64,000 nt of DNA from assembly GCF_050003625.1 (NCBI RefSeq), contig NC_134397.1, positions 198,421,063 through 198,485,062 on the forward strand. The letters are read 5' to 3'. Each line of letters starts with the position of its first letter. Position 1 is the first letter of the stretch. The position numbers and the translations under genes were made by a program. This DNA is from Haematobia irritans. Lineage: Eukaryota > Arthropoda > Insecta > Diptera > Muscidae. Positions 10,735 through 22,025 of the stretch are shown in pieces. Under the pieces are notes generated by a model, which searched no databases, had not been told where the DNA came from, and worked only from the letters and a program-made list of their open reading frames with translations.

Positions 10735-10936
10735 TATTTTTATAGAAATTAAATTTTGGAAAAATTTTCTATAGAAATACAATTTTAATAAAATTCTCTA
10801 TAGAAATAAAATTTTCAAAAAATTTTCTACGGAAATAAAATTTTAAAACAATCTCTTATAGAAATTATATTTTGAGAAAATTTTCTACAGAAATAAAATG
10901 TTGAGAAAAATTTCTATAGAAATAACATTTTGACTA
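10735..10936 (-). repeat. 29-bp-unit minisatellite, degenerate
   Basis: About seven diverged units in the AAATTTTCTATAGAAATAAA orientation, running directly into a DINE-like 5' end. Confidence 0.85.
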
Positions 10937-10938
10937 AT

Positions 10939-11179
10939 TATACCCTGCGCCACACTGTGGAACAGGGTATTATAAGTTAGTGCATATGTTTGCAACACCC
11001 AGAAGGAGACGAGATAGACACATGGTGTCTTTGGCAAAAATGTTCAGGGTGGGCTCCTGAGTCGATACAGCCATGTCCGTCTGCCCGTCAAAGTCTTGGT
11101 CGCAGTTTTAGTCCAATAGACTTCAAATTTGTTTTGGCTGTCTGAATAGAACCCTATTGATTTTAGAAGATATTGGTTC

Positions 11180-11181
<2 letters not shown>
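10939..11181 (+). mobile_element. 5' fragment of a DINE/Helentron-like element
   Basis: TATACCCTGCGCCACACTGT...ACAGGGTATTATAAG and the following 200 bases match the element at 27924-28750. The match stops where the (TA)n tract begins, at GGTTCAGATATATA. The tract may have grown from the element's own GATATA word. Confidence 0.8.

Positions 11182-11274
<93 letters not shown>
11182..11274. repeat. (TA)n microsatellite, left part
   Basis: About 46 perfect TA repeats. The DD41D mariner is inserted at its right end, using TA as target. Confidence 0.97.
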
Positions 11275-11277
<3 letters not shown>

Positions 11278-12204
11278 GGTGATTTGTTAAGAGCTTGATA
11301 ACTTTTTTTTTAAAAAAAACGCATAAAATTTGCAAAATCTCATCGGTTCTTTATTTGAAACGTTAGATTGGTCCATGACATTTACTTTTTGAAGATAATT
11401 TCATTTAAATGTTGACCGCGGCTGCGTCTTAGGTGGTCCATTCGGAAAGTCCAATTTTGGGCAACTTTTTCGAGCATTTCGGCCGGAATAGCCCGAATTT
11501 CTTCGGAAATGTTGTCTTCCAAAGCTGGAATAGTTGCTGGCTTATTTCTGTAGACTTTAGACTTGACGTAGCCCCACAAAAAATAGTCTAAAGGCGTCAA
11601 ATCGCATGATCTTGGTGGCCAACTTACCGATCCATTTCTTGAGATGAATTGTTCTCCGAAGTTTTCCCTCAAAATGGCCATAGAATCGCGAGCTGTGTGG
11701 CATGTAGCGCCATCTTGTTGAAACCACATGTCAACCAAGTTCAGTTCCTCCATTTTTGGCAACAAAAAGTTTGTTAGCATCGAACGATAGCGATCGCCAT
11801 TCACCGTAACGTTGCGTCCAACAGCATCTTTGAAAAAATACGGTCCAATGATTCCACCAGCGTACAAACCACACCAAACAGTGCATTTTTCGGGATGCAT
11901 GGGCAGTTCTTGAACGGCTTCTGGTTGCTCTTCACTCCAAATGCGGCAATTTTGCTTATTTACGTAGCCATTCAACCAGAAATGAGCCTCATCGCTGAAC
12001 AAAATTTGTAGATAAACACATTTCGAACCGAACACTGATTTTGGTAATAAAATTCAATGATTTGCAAGCGTTGCTCGTTAGTAAGTCTATTCATGATGAA
12101 ATGTCAAAGCATACTGAGCATCTTTCTCTTTGACACCATGTCTGAAATCCCACGTGATCTGTCAAATACTAATGCATGAAAATCCTAACCTCAAAAGAAT
12201 CACC

Positions 12205-12207
<3 letters not shown>
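11275..12207 (-). mobile_element. DD41D (rosa-type) mariner, internally deleted, copy 1
   Basis: A 933-bp element starting AAGGGTGATTTGTTAAGAG and ending in the complement of AAGGGTGATTCTTTTGAG, with TA at 11273-11274 and 12208-12209. It sits within (TA)n. The transposase remnant lies on the minus strand. It is nearly identical to the copy at 43131-44045 except for an 18-bp indel near the left end and a different internal deletion, so both moved recently. Confidence 0.9.
11382..12094 (-). pseudogene. DD41D mariner transposase with N-terminal internal deletion (copy 1)
   Basis: Transposase of the mariner lineage with DD41D spacing, described as the rosa family from Ceratitis rosa. The ATG at 12094 opens MNRLTNEQRLQIIEF and the first 24 or so residues. 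Then a deletion near 12030 removes the rest of the DNA-binding and linker region and shifts the frame. From there the catalytic domain is intact to the stop at 11382: LFSDEAHFWLNG (first Asp), WFQQDGATCHTA (second Asp) and CDLTPLDYFLWG (third Asp), with 41 residues between the last two. Between them lie the CTVWCGLYAGGIIGPYFF block and the PLDYFLWGYVK motif. A transposase lacking its DNA-binding region cannot act on the TIRs. Confidence 0.88.
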
Positions 12208-12421
<214 letters not shown>

Positions 12422-12734
12422 TGGACTACACTACCAATTGTACTCCTAGTGCCAAATTTCACCCAAATTAGGGTAAAACTCTGGCTTCTGGCCCCAGAAA
12501 TTTTCTATAAAAAAAAAAAAAAAAACTTTGAAAAAATTTTCTGTTAATATTCCACATATGTATATAGTCTTAAAATAAAATTAACAAAAAAAAAATAATT
12601 TCGATTGTTCGAAATATTTCAAATAAATTGATATGGGCATTAAAATGGATCGGCTCAGCCCATCTGCTAGTCTAACATTCTAGCAAAAACTTGCTTAGTT
12701 ACAAAAATGTGAAGTGTTTTAAAAAATTTAGTTT

Positions 12735-12815
12735 AGCCGGAGTCGGAGTCGAGCAAAATTTTTACGACTCCGACTCCAGCAAAATCGTCAGACTCCGACT
12801 CCGGCTCCACAGCCC
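12735..12815. repeat. GGAGTC hexamer-repeat element (left-arm copy)
   Basis: Runs of GGAGTCGGAGTCG and its complement alternate, ending in CTCCACAGCCCTG. The CAGGGCTGTGGAG end resembles hAT-type MITE ends, but no 8-bp target duplication was found. Matching copies lie at 19575-19682 and 21389-21477. Confidence 0.6.
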
Positions 12816-12930
12816 TGCTTAGATGTGTATTTCGAAACACCGCAATCGTATTTTTGGAGCATTTTTTCCGACCAAACCTTTTTGTTTTGAGCGATTGACA
12901 AATAGTGCGGGATCCAATGCGAACAATTTT

Positions 12931-14810
12931 TATACCCACCACCATAGAATGGTGACGGGGGTATAATAAGTTTGTCATTTTGTAACACATCGAAATATCG
13001 ATTTCCGACTATATAAAATATATATATTCTTGATCAGGGAGAAATTCTAAGACGATATAACCATGTCCGTCTGTCTGTTGTAATCACGCTTCAATAATGA
13101 AGCAATCGTGCTGAAATTTTGCACAAACTCGTCTTTTGTATGCAGGCAGGTGAAGTTCGAAGATGGGCAATATCGGTCCAGGTTTTGATATAGTCCCCAT
13201 ATAAACCCACCTCCCGATTTGGGGTCTTGGGCTTATAGAAATCGTAGGTTTTATTTACTTTGCCTGAAATTTGAAATCTACAGGTATTTTATGACCATAA
13301 AGAGGTGTACCAAAAATGGTGAGTATCGGTCTATGTTTTGGCATAGACCCCATATAGACCAATCTGCCGATTTTACTTCTTGGACTTCTAGAATCGTCAG
13401 TTTTTATTCCATTTACCAGAAATTGGAAATCTAGAGGTATTTTAGAACCATAAAGAAGTGTGCCAAGAATGTTGAGCATCGGTCAATGTTTTGGTATGAT
13501 CCCCATATAAACCGACCTACCGATTTGGTGTCTTGGGCTTATAGAAATCGTGGTTTTTATCCAATTTTCCTGAAATTGGAAATCTAGAAGTATTTTAGCA
13601 CCATAAATAGGCGTGCCGAAAATGGTGAGTATCGGTCTATGTTTTGGCATAGACCCCATATAGACCGATCTCCCGATTTTACTTCTTGGACTTCTAGAAT
13701 CCGAAGTTTTTATCCAATTTGTCTGAAATTGGAAATCTGGACCATAAAGAGGTGTGCCGAAAATGGTGAGTATCGGTCCATGTTTTGGTATATCCCCCAT
13801 TGGACTTATGGAAACTGTAGTTTTTATCCAATTTGCCTGAAATTGGAAATCTAGAAGTATTTTATAACAATAAAGAGGTGTGCCGAAAAAAGCGTGTATT
13901 GGTTCATGTTTTGGTATATCCCCAATAATATGACCAATCTCCGGTTTTTATTTCGTTATATCAACGAAATGTGTCATTAAAAGTGAGCTAATGAAACAAA
14001 TTCATTAATACAACGAAATTGTTCGTTATTATAACGAATTTCCTTTTAATCAACGTAACGTTTTGTACTATTAACGAATATTTTCGTTGTATTAATGAAA
14101 ATGGTTCGTTATATCAATGAAAAATTTTCATTGGCTCAATTTTAATGAAATTTTTTTTGTGTGTAGTTTTTATTTAATTTCTATGAAATTCGAAATCTTG
14201 AATTATTTTTGGATCATAAAGAGATACGCCGAAAACGGTGAGTATCGGTCTATATTTTAGTATAGCCCTCATAAGAACGATTTCCCGATTTAACTCCTTG
14301 GGTTTCTAGAAACCATGGTTTTTATCCGATTTGCCTGAAATTGTAAATATGCTGGTATTTTAGGCTCACAAAAACGTGTATAGGATTAAGTTTTTATCGG
14401 TCCATTTGTAAGGCTTCCATATAGGCCGATTTCATTTCTTGAGGGTATAGAAGGCGCACCGATCATGAAAATTGTTTGAAACTCAATGTAAAATTTCCAG
14501 ATTTTACTTCTCGGGTGAAAATCTATAGATTTAAGATTTCAAATCAAGACGTTATTTTATAATTTTCTTGCACACTTACAAGAGATGTTAATGATTCCTC
14601 TAAAACAAAAATGGTTCTTACAAATCCAGAATCTGATAGAGTCTTCATAGGTAAAATCTTTAAATTTATCTACGGGAAGTGTATTGGTTGAATTGCTCTG
14701 CTTGATTTGTCCTCAAACCCCCCTGAAATTTCAAAGGAAACCCTAATATTTGATTCATGGTGGTGGGTATTTAAGATTCGGCCTGGCCGAACTTACGGCC
14801 GTATATACTG
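12931..14810 (+). mobile_element. DINE/Helentron-like element (TTTTGGTATA subfamily), in left arm
   Basis: It starts TATACCCACCACCATAGAATGG...GGGGGTATAATAAGTTTG. The core has several ~150-bp subrepeats with AAATTGGAAATCTAGA, ACCATAAAGAGGTGTGCCGA and AATGGTGAGTATCGGTC. The 3' end is ATTCGGCCTGGCCGAACTTA to TATACTGG. Because the subrepeat length is close to a multiple of three, long pseudo-frames appear on both strands; they are not genes. A hairpin MITE is inserted at 13951-14163. Confidence 0.8.
13951..14163 (-). mobile_element. Hairpin MITE (TTCGTT family), left end lost
   Basis: Same element as 18140-18367 and 29292-29519. The right end is intact (TTTTTTTGTG before TA at 14164-14165). The first few dozen bases, including the CACTGGTAGAAAAAG end, are deleted compared with the right-arm copy. 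Confidence 0.82.
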
Positions 14811-14954
14811 GTTTTTGACAGTCAAATGTTCATGCAATATTGAATGTATGCTAGTCCCACTACTGCCTTAGAATGTCTCAATCTAACGAGGGGTCACATG
14901 ATGATCTTGTAATATCAAAGGACGCACATCATCATCATCATCAATGGTTTTCGG

Positions 14955-15310
14955 AACCAAAATTTTATTTCTACAAAAGATTTTCTCAAAATTTTATTTC
15001 TTTAATTTTTTTCCCAAAATTTTATTTCTGCAGAAAATTTTTTCAAATTTTTTTTTTTATAGAAAATTTCTTCAAAATTTTTAGTTTTGTAGAATTTTTT
15101 TTTCAAACTTTTATTTCTATAGAAGATTTTTTTAAATTTTTTTTTCTATCGAAGATGTTCTCAAAATTTTATTTCTATAGAAAATTTTCTCAAAATTTTA
15201 TTTCTATAGAAGATGTTCTCAAAATTTTATTTCTATAAAAAAATTTCTCGAAATTTTATTTCTACAGAAAATGTTCTCAAAATTTCATTTCTACAGAAAA
15301 TTTTCTCAAA
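14955..15310 (+). repeat. 29-bp-unit minisatellite, CTC-spacer variant (left arm)
   Basis: About twelve units alternating TTTCTATAGAA cores and TTCTCAAAATTTTA spacers, preceded by a (CAT)n tract at about 14927-14943 that is much longer in the other arm (about 17340-17376). Confidence 0.88.
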
Positions 15311-15766
15311 AAAAGTTAACTTGGATCTCAAGATTTTGACCTTCCTTTAAGGATTTTGGTATTGATTACGAGCCAAAGATGTGGGTTCTTTAATATAAGG
15401 AAATTTTTTTGCGACCTATCTGGCTTTAAATCTGGGACCTATAAAATTAAAATTAAGATACAGATCTCATCTATCGAATTGTCATTCTATTTTTCCGGTA
15501 TATTAATAAAGCTATTCACGTACAATCAAATGCCAATTTAAAAATCCAAATTATGACGGATACTTCGAAGTAAAATATATTTTCTTAATTCCAAAAAAAA
15601 AAACTTTAAACCAAAGATGCTAAATCCTCAAAATAAGTCTTAGCCTATATTTGAAGCGTTTTTATCTTAAATCTAAAGATTCAATATTTCAGTTTATTTA
15701 AGGACGATTTCTTTAAATCAAAAATGCTTTTTTTAGTTTAAGGAAAATTTGCCTTAGTATAAAGAC
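15311..15766. repeat. Arm-specific MITE-like block (left arm)
   Basis: Sequence with paired ttaaat/atttaa words and AACCAAAGATGCTAAATCC. It shares the GAGCCAAAGATG / GGCTCGGAATCAG type of word with MITE remnants near 46320 and 54590. It is repeated inverted at about 16505-16970. The 61-codon frame seen in both arms differs by two residues and has no recognisable domain. Confidence 0.5.
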
Positions 15767-16092
15767 ATGCGTGCCAAATTTGGCACGCATAGCTATAATG
15801 CTAATTCTACTCCCTGTGCAAAATTTCAATTAAATCGGAGTAAAAAATTGGCCTCTGTGGTCATATGAGTGTAAATCGGGCGAAAGCTATATAATTTCAA
15901 CCAAATTTGGCACACTGGACTACACTACCAATTGTACTCCTAGTACAAAATTTCACCCAAATTGGGGTAAAACTCTGGCTTCTGGGACCGTATTAGTCCA
16001 TATCGGGCGAAAGATATATATGGGAGCTATATGTAAATCTGAACCGATTTCAATAAAATTAGTACTAATTGTTCGTCTATAATTTCAACCAA

Positions 16093-16181
16093 TTCTGGCC
16101 CCAGAAGCCAGAGTTTTACCCTAATTTGGGTGAAATTTTGCACTAGGAGTACAATTGGTAGTGTAGTCCAGTGTGCCAAAT
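16093..16181. other. 89-bp centre of the giant inverted repeat
   Basis: The bases between AATTTCAACCAA (ends 16092) and TTGGTTGAAATT (starts 16182). The centre carries, in reverse orientation, the same roughly 85-bp sequence found just outside the left arm at 12416-12500 (CACACTGGACTACACTACC... to ...GGCTTCTGGCCCC). Confidence 0.88.
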
Positions 16182-16977
16182 TTGGTTGAAATTATAGACG
16201 AACAATTAGTACTAATTTTATTGAAATCGGTTCAGATTTAGATATAGCTCCCATAAATATCTTTCGCCCGATATGGACTAATACGGTCCCAGAAACCAGA
16301 GTTTTACCCCAATTTGCTTGAAATTTTGCACTAGGAGTACAATTGGTAGTGTAGTCCAGTGTGCCCAATTTGGTTGAAATTATATAGCTTTCGACCGATT
16401 TACACTCATATGACCACAGAGGCCAATTTTTTACTCCGATTTAATTGAAATTTTGCACAGGGGGTATAATTAGCATTATAGCTATGCGTGCCAAATTTGG
16501 CACGCTTGTCTTTAAACTAAGGCAAATTTTCCTTAAACTACAAAAAAGCATTTTTGATTTAAAGAAATCGTCCTTAAATAAACTGAAATATTGAATCTTT
16601 AGATTTAAGATAAAAACGCTTCAAATATAGGCTAAGGCTTATTTTGAGGATTTAGCATCTTTGGTTTAAAGTTTTTTTTTTTTTTTTTTTTTGGAATTAA
16701 GAAAATATATTTTACTTCGAAGTATCCGTCATAATTTGGATTTTTAAATTGGCATTTGATTGTACGTGAATAGCTTTATTAATATACCGGAAAAATAGAA
16801 TGACAATTCGATAGATGAGATCTGTATCTTAATTTTAATTTTATATGTCCCAGATTTAAAGCCAGTTAGGTCGCAAAAAAATTTCCTTATATTAAAGAAC
16901 TTACATCTTTGGCTCGTAATCAATACCAAAATCCTTAAAGGAAGGTCAAAATCTTGAGATCCAAGTTAACTTTTTTT

Positions 16978-17330
16978 GAGAAAATTTTCTGTAGAATGAA
17001 ATTTTGAGAAAATTTTCTATAGAAATAAAATTTCGAGAAAATTTTTTATAGAAATAAAATTTTGAGAACATCTTCTATAGAAATAAAATTTTGAGAAAAT
17101 TTTCTATAGAAATAAAATTTTGAGAACATCTTCGATAGAAAAAAAAATTTAAAAAAAATCTTCTATAGAAATAAAAGTTTGAAAAAAAATTCTACAAAAC
17201 TAAAAATTTTGAAGAAATTTTCTATAAAAAAAAATTTGAAAAAATTTTCTGCAGAAATAAAATTTTGGGAAAAAAATTAAGGAAATAAAATTTTGAGAAA
17301 ATCTTTTGTAGAAATAAAATTTTGGTTCCG
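16978..17330 (-). repeat. 29-bp-unit minisatellite (right arm)
   Basis: Inverted counterpart of 14955-15310, followed by a (GAT)n tract of about 12 units at 17340-17376. Confidence 0.88.
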
Positions 17331-17338
17331 AAAACCAT

Positions 17339-17376
<38 letters not shown>

Positions 17377-17492
17377 TGCGTCCTTTGATATTACAAGATC
17401 ATCATGTGACCCCTCGTTAGATTGAGACATTCTAAGGCAGTAGTGGGACTAGCATACATTCAATATTGCATGAACATTTGACTGTCAAAAAC

Positions 17493-19459
17493 CAGTATAT
17501 ACGGCCGTAAGTTCGGCCAGGCCGAATCTTAAATACCCACCACCATGAATCAAATATTAGGGTTTCCTTTGAAATTTCAGGGGGGTTTGAGGACAAATCA
17601 AGCAGAGCAATTCAACCAATACACTTCCCGTAGATAAATTTAAAGATTTTACCTATGAAGACTATATCAGATTCTGGATTTGTAAGAACCATTTTTGTTT
17701 TAGAGGAATCATTAACATCTCTTGTAAGTGTGCAAGAAAATTATAAAATAACGTCTTGATTTGAAATCTTAAATCTATAGATTTTCACCCGAGAAGTAAA
17801 ATCTGGAAATTTTACATTGAGTTTCAAACAATTTTCATGATCGGTGCGTCTTCTATTCCCTCAAGAAATGAAATCGGCCTATATGGAAGCCTTACAAACG
17901 GACCGATAAAAACTTAATCCGATACACGTTTTTGTGAGCCTAAAATACCAGAATATTTACAATTTCAGGCAAATCGGATAAAAACCACGGTTTCTAGAAA
18001 CCCAAGGAGTTAAATCGGGAAATCGTTCTTATGAGGGCTATACTAAAATATAGACCGATACTCACCGTTTTCGGCGTATCTCTTTATGATCCAAAAATAA
18101 TTCTAGATTTCGAATTTCATAGAAATTAAATAAAAACTACACACAAAGAAAATTTCATTAAAATTGAGCCAATGAAAATTTTTCATTGATATAACGAACC
18201 ATTTTCATTAATACAACGAAAATATTCGTTAATAGTACGAAACGTTACGTTGATTAAAAGGAAATTCGTTATTCTAACGAACAATTTCGTTGTATTAATG
18301 AATTTGTTTCATTAGCTCACTTTTAATGACACATTTCGTTGATATAACGAAACTTTTTCTACCAGTGTACGGTTTTTATAATCCCAAGAAATAAAAACCG
18401 GAGATTGGTCATTATTGGGGATATACCAAAACATGAACCAATACACGCTTTTTTCGGCACACCTCTTTATTGTTATAAAATACTTCTAGATTTCCAATTT
18501 CAGGCAAATTGGATAAAAACTACAGTTTCCATAAGTCCAAGAAGTAAAATCGGGAGATTTGTCTATATGGGGGATATACCAAAACATGGACCGATACTCA
18601 CCATTTTCGGCACACCTCTTTATGGTCCAAAAATACCTCTAGATTTCCAATTTCAGACAAATTGGATAAAAACTTCGGATTCTAAAAGCCCAAGAAGCAA
18701 AATCGTGAAATCGGTCTATATGGGGGCTATACCAAAGCATGGACCGATACTCACCATTTTCGGCACGCCTATTTATGGTGCTAAAATACTTCTAGATTTC
18801 CAATTTCAGGCAAATTGGATAAAAACCACGATTTCTATAAGCCCAAGACACCAAATCGGTAGGTCGGTTTATATGGGGATCATACCAAAACATTGACCGA
18901 TGCTCAACATTCTTGGCACACCTCTTTATGGTTCTAAAATACCTCTAGATTTCCAATTTCTGGTAAATGGAATAAAAACTGACGATTCTAGAAGTCCAAG
19001 AAGTAATTTCGGAAGATCGGTCTATATGGGGTCTATGCCAAAACATAGACCGATACTCACCATTTTTGGTACACCTCTTTATGGTCATAAAATACCTGTA
19101 GATTTCAAATTTCAGGCAAAGTAAATAAAACCTACGATTTCTATAAGCCCAAGACCCCAAATCGGGAGGTCGGTTTATATGGGGACTATATCAAACCTGG
19201 ACCGATATAACCCATCTTCGAACTTGACCTGCCTGCAGACAAAAGACGAGTTTGTGCAAAATTTCAGCACGATTGCTTCATTATTGAAGCGTGATTACAA
19301 CAGACAAACAGACAGACGGACATGGTTATATCGTCTTAGAATTTCTCCCTGATCAAGAATATATATATTTTATATAGTCGGAAATCGATATTTCGATGTG
19401 TTACAAACGGAATGACAAACTTATTATACCCCCGTCTCCATTCTATGGTGGTGGGTATA
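17493..19459 (-). mobile_element. DINE/Helentron-like element, in right arm
   Basis: Reverse-oriented counterpart of 12931-14810, starting with TATATACGGCCGTAAGTTCG and the GGCCAGGCC palindrome and ending at GGTGGTGGGTATA. More complete subrepeat core than its partner. Confidence 0.8.
18140..18367 (-). mobile_element. Hairpin MITE (TTCGTT family), complete
   Basis: 228 bp, ends CACACAAAGAAAATTTC and TTTTTCTACCAGTG, TA at 18138-18139 and 18368-18369. The whole element is a near-palindrome: TTTCATTAAAATTGAGCC at one end faces GGCTCAATTTTAATGA-like sequence at the other. Confidence 0.9.
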
Positions 19460-19574
19460 AAAATTGTTCGCATTGGATCCCGCACTATTTGTCAATCGCT
19501 CAAAACAAAAAGGCTTGGTCGAAAAAAATGCTCCAAAAATACGATTGCGGTGTTTCGAAATACACATCTAAGCA

Positions 19575-19682
19575 GGGCTGTGGAGCCGGAGTCGGAGTCT
19601 TGGAGTCTGAGTCTGAGTCTGACGATTTTGCTGGAGTCGGAGTCGGAGTCGTAAAAATTTTGCTCGACTCCGACTCCGGCTA
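19575..19682. repeat. GGAGTC hexamer-repeat element (right-arm copy)
   Basis: CAGGGCTGTGGAGCCGGAGTC followed by hexamer runs in both orientations. It is longer than the left-arm copy by a few hexamers, an ordinary slippage difference. Confidence 0.6.
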
Positions 19683-20012
19683 AACTAAATTTTTTAAAAC
19701 ACTTCACATTTTTGTAACTAAGCAAGTTTTTGCGCAAATTAGTTTCCATTGCGTTATTCATTCGATCAATGTACAGCATGATTGTAAATAAAAATCAACT
19801 TCCAATTGCGGCTATCTTTTTATGTTTCCTAGAATGTTAGACTAGCAGATGGGCTGAATCGATCCATTTTAATGCCCATATCAATTTATTTGAAATATTT
19901 CGAACAATCGAAATTATTTTTTTTTGTTAATTTTATTTTAAGGCTATATACATATGTGGAATATTAACAGAAAATTTTTTCAAAGTTTTTTTTTTTTTAT
20001 AGAAAATTTTGT

Positions 20013-20715
20013 CAAAATGTTATTTCTATAACAAGTTTTGTCAAAATTTTATTTCTATAAAAAATTTATTCAAAATTTTATTACTATAGAAATATTTTTT
20101 TCTATAGAAAATTTAGTCAAAATTTTATTTCTATAGACAGTTGAGTCAAAATTTTGTTTCTATATAATATTTTGCAAAATTTTATTTCTATAGAAAAATT
20201 TGCAAAATTTTGTTTGTTACACAAAATTTTTTTTCAAAATTTTATTTCTATAAATATTTAAGTCAAAATTATATTTCTACAGAAAATTTTGTCAAAATTT
20301 TATAGTAATAGATTTTTTTATTAGAAAATTTGGTCAAAATTTTATTTCTACAGAAAATTTTGTCAAAATTTTATTTCTACAGAAAATTTTGTCAAAATTT
20401 TATTTCTATAGAATATTTTGCAGAATTTTATTTACCACACAAAAATTTTTTCAAAATTTTATTTCTATTAGAAAAAATTGTCAAATTTTATTTCTATAGC
20501 AAATTTTCTCAAAATTTTGTTTCTTATTGATGCTCATTCAAAATTTTATTTGTATATATCTGGTCAAAATTTGATTTCTATAGAAAAATTTTGTCAAAAT
20601 TTTATTTCTACAGAAAATTTTGTCAAAATTTTGTTCCTGTAGAAAATTTTGCAAAAATTTATTTCTATATAAAAGTTTGCAAAATTTTATTTACTAGACA
20701 AAAATTTTTCCAAAA
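20013..20715 (+). repeat. 29-bp-unit minisatellite
   Basis: Roughly 24 degenerate units, mainly with the GTC spacer. Open frames across it are the three-frame reading of a 29-bp repeat and not genes. Confidence 0.9.
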
Positions 20716-20734
20716 TTATATGCTCACAGATACT

Positions 20735-21175
20735 CTCTGCTAAATCAAAAACTTGTAGAAATGACTCAAATTTTCAAATTTTTAAATTTTTCAATGAATG
20801 AATCATAAAGGCATTTTTGCGAAATTGTCTAAACAATTATAAACATTTCTCAAATATTGCCCGAGATTTTTTAGAAGTCTGATTTGAGATGTTATCAAAC
20901 TGTAGATCTAAATACAAAGTTGTGCAGAGTATATTATAATCGGCCCGCCCGACTTTAGACTTTCCTTGCATTTTTATTTTTTGTTAAAATTGTGTTACGT
21001 CCCATGACGTTAGATTTCAATTTTAAGTACATAGATTTTGTAGAAGTATATACAATTTTGTCTAAATCTATTCAGATTCAAATTCATGCATATGGGAATT
21101 TAAACCTTTATATAGCTCGCAACAAATTTAAAGGATTTGAGATAGTATCAATACATATACTCGTACTGTTGGTAT
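20735..21175 (+). mobile_element. 3' parts of DINE/Helentron-like elements (ACAGAGGCC subfamily)
   Basis: AAACTTGTAGAAATGACTC... to CGGCCCGCCCGACTTTAGAC (20969) is a 3' end like that at 28720-28750. From 20985 a second partial 3' region begins (AAAATTGTGTTACGTCCC...), matching 28525-28690 and again lacking a 5' end. Confidence 0.65.
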
Positions 21176-21388
21176 CTTCTCATATTATGATGGGTATTCA
21201 TATCATTATTTTATTTTATTAAACATTGCCCTAAATTTGAAATATAGAGTTCAATTGGCATCTAATGTGAAATTAAGACCTTTTTTTGCACACATAAATA
21301 AATACGATACTTTATATCGATCCACTTACGGTACCCCCACAATAGAACTACAAATTAGTGGTATTAAAATGAGATTTAGTCATATTAC

Positions 21389-21477
21389 CCGGAGTCGACT
21401 CCGGAGTCGGAGTCGAGCTGATGAAAAATGCTGGAGTCGGAGTCGAGCACAATTGGCTCGACTCCACAGCCCTACAT
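21389..21477. repeat. GGAGTC hexamer-repeat element (third copy)
   Basis: CGGAGTCGACTCCGGAGTCG and related hexamers, ending TCGACTCCACAGCCCT, as in the palindrome arms. Confidence 0.6.
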
Positions 21478-21491
21478 CTAAGTATATACTA

Positions 21492-22020
21492 CACTGAAAT
21501 AAATATTGTCGTGAGGTCAAAGATTTCATGTCTTTAAAATACGAATACAAATTTTGCTTAGCATAGAAGACGCATTTCTCTAATATAAAGTTTTTTTCCT
21601 TGTCCAAAAGTCGATAAACTTTTCAATGAAGTCGTATTGTCCTTATAATTAAGTGATTTGACATAAAAATGGGAATCATAACATGAAAGAAAAAATTTTT
21701 GGGCTAAAATCAACTTGACTTTAATAATTCAGAAAAATTCTTTACGTTTAATGAAATTGTCTTTATATTTTTTGTCTTTTTGCATCTTAACTTCAAAGCA
21801 AAAATCGTTCAAATATAGGACATGTTTTTCAACACTTTATTTGAAAGACGTTTTTACTTGAAACATAGCATAATTTCTACTGAAAGTCGAGTCTTAATAT
21901 GGAAAATAAAGTTGTCGTTAACTCGTTTTTAAAGGACTTTGAGAGCATATGAAAAAATCTGAAAAAGCGAAAAATTAAAATTTGCTTCCTAGAAGCAATT
22001 ACACAAAACCCAAATTTAAA
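21492..22020 (+). mobile_element. MITE remnant, CACTGAAA-end family
   Basis: It starts CACTGAAATAAATATTGTC after TA (21490-21491). The first 170 bases align with 54234-54400 (GTGAGG...TTTTGCTTAGC.TAGAAGACG). The right end is not clear. Confidence 0.55.
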
Positions 22021-22025
22021 TTTTT

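Larger units (their letters stand above)
12499..16092 (+). repeat. Left arm of a giant inverted repeat
   Basis: The reverse complement of this 3.6-kb arm is found at 16182-20012. In stretches I compared base by base (14381-14880 and 15355-15650) the arms differ at only about 1-2% of positions. Contents from outside in: a single-copy-looking border, a GGAGTC-repeat element end, a DINE-like element with a hairpin MITE, a CAT microsatellite, minisatellite, a MITE-like block, and DINE subrepeats. Relative to the right arm it lacks about 100 bp near 12685, part of the MITE near 13950, and at least part of one subrepeat near 13790. Confidence 0.93.
16182..20012 (-). repeat. Right arm of the giant inverted repeat
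   Basis: Inverted copy of 12499-16092, slightly longer (3.8 kb). It keeps sequences deleted from the left arm: about 100 bp at 19733-19830, the full MITE, an extra DINE subrepeat near 18540-18600, and a longer GAT microsatellite. Homology ends where TTTTTTATAGAAAATTTTGTC minisatellite starts on the far side. Confidence 0.93.

Noticed and set aside
12735..12815. Complete hAT MITE with CAGGGCTGTGG ends
   Set aside because: Only one such end and no 8-bp target duplication at any of the three copies, so listed only as a GGAGTC-repeat element.
18405..18896. 163-codon open frame, and similar ones at 8994-9425, 31870-32238 and 44088-44474
   Set aside because: They follow the ~150-bp DINE subrepeats, whose period is close to a multiple of three. 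The same 51-residue text recurs, in all subfamilies and on both strands.
12499..20012. Foldback-type transposon
   Set aside because: The arms contain several unrelated transposons in mirrored order and no target duplication was seen at the outer borders, so a segmental inverted duplication is more likely.
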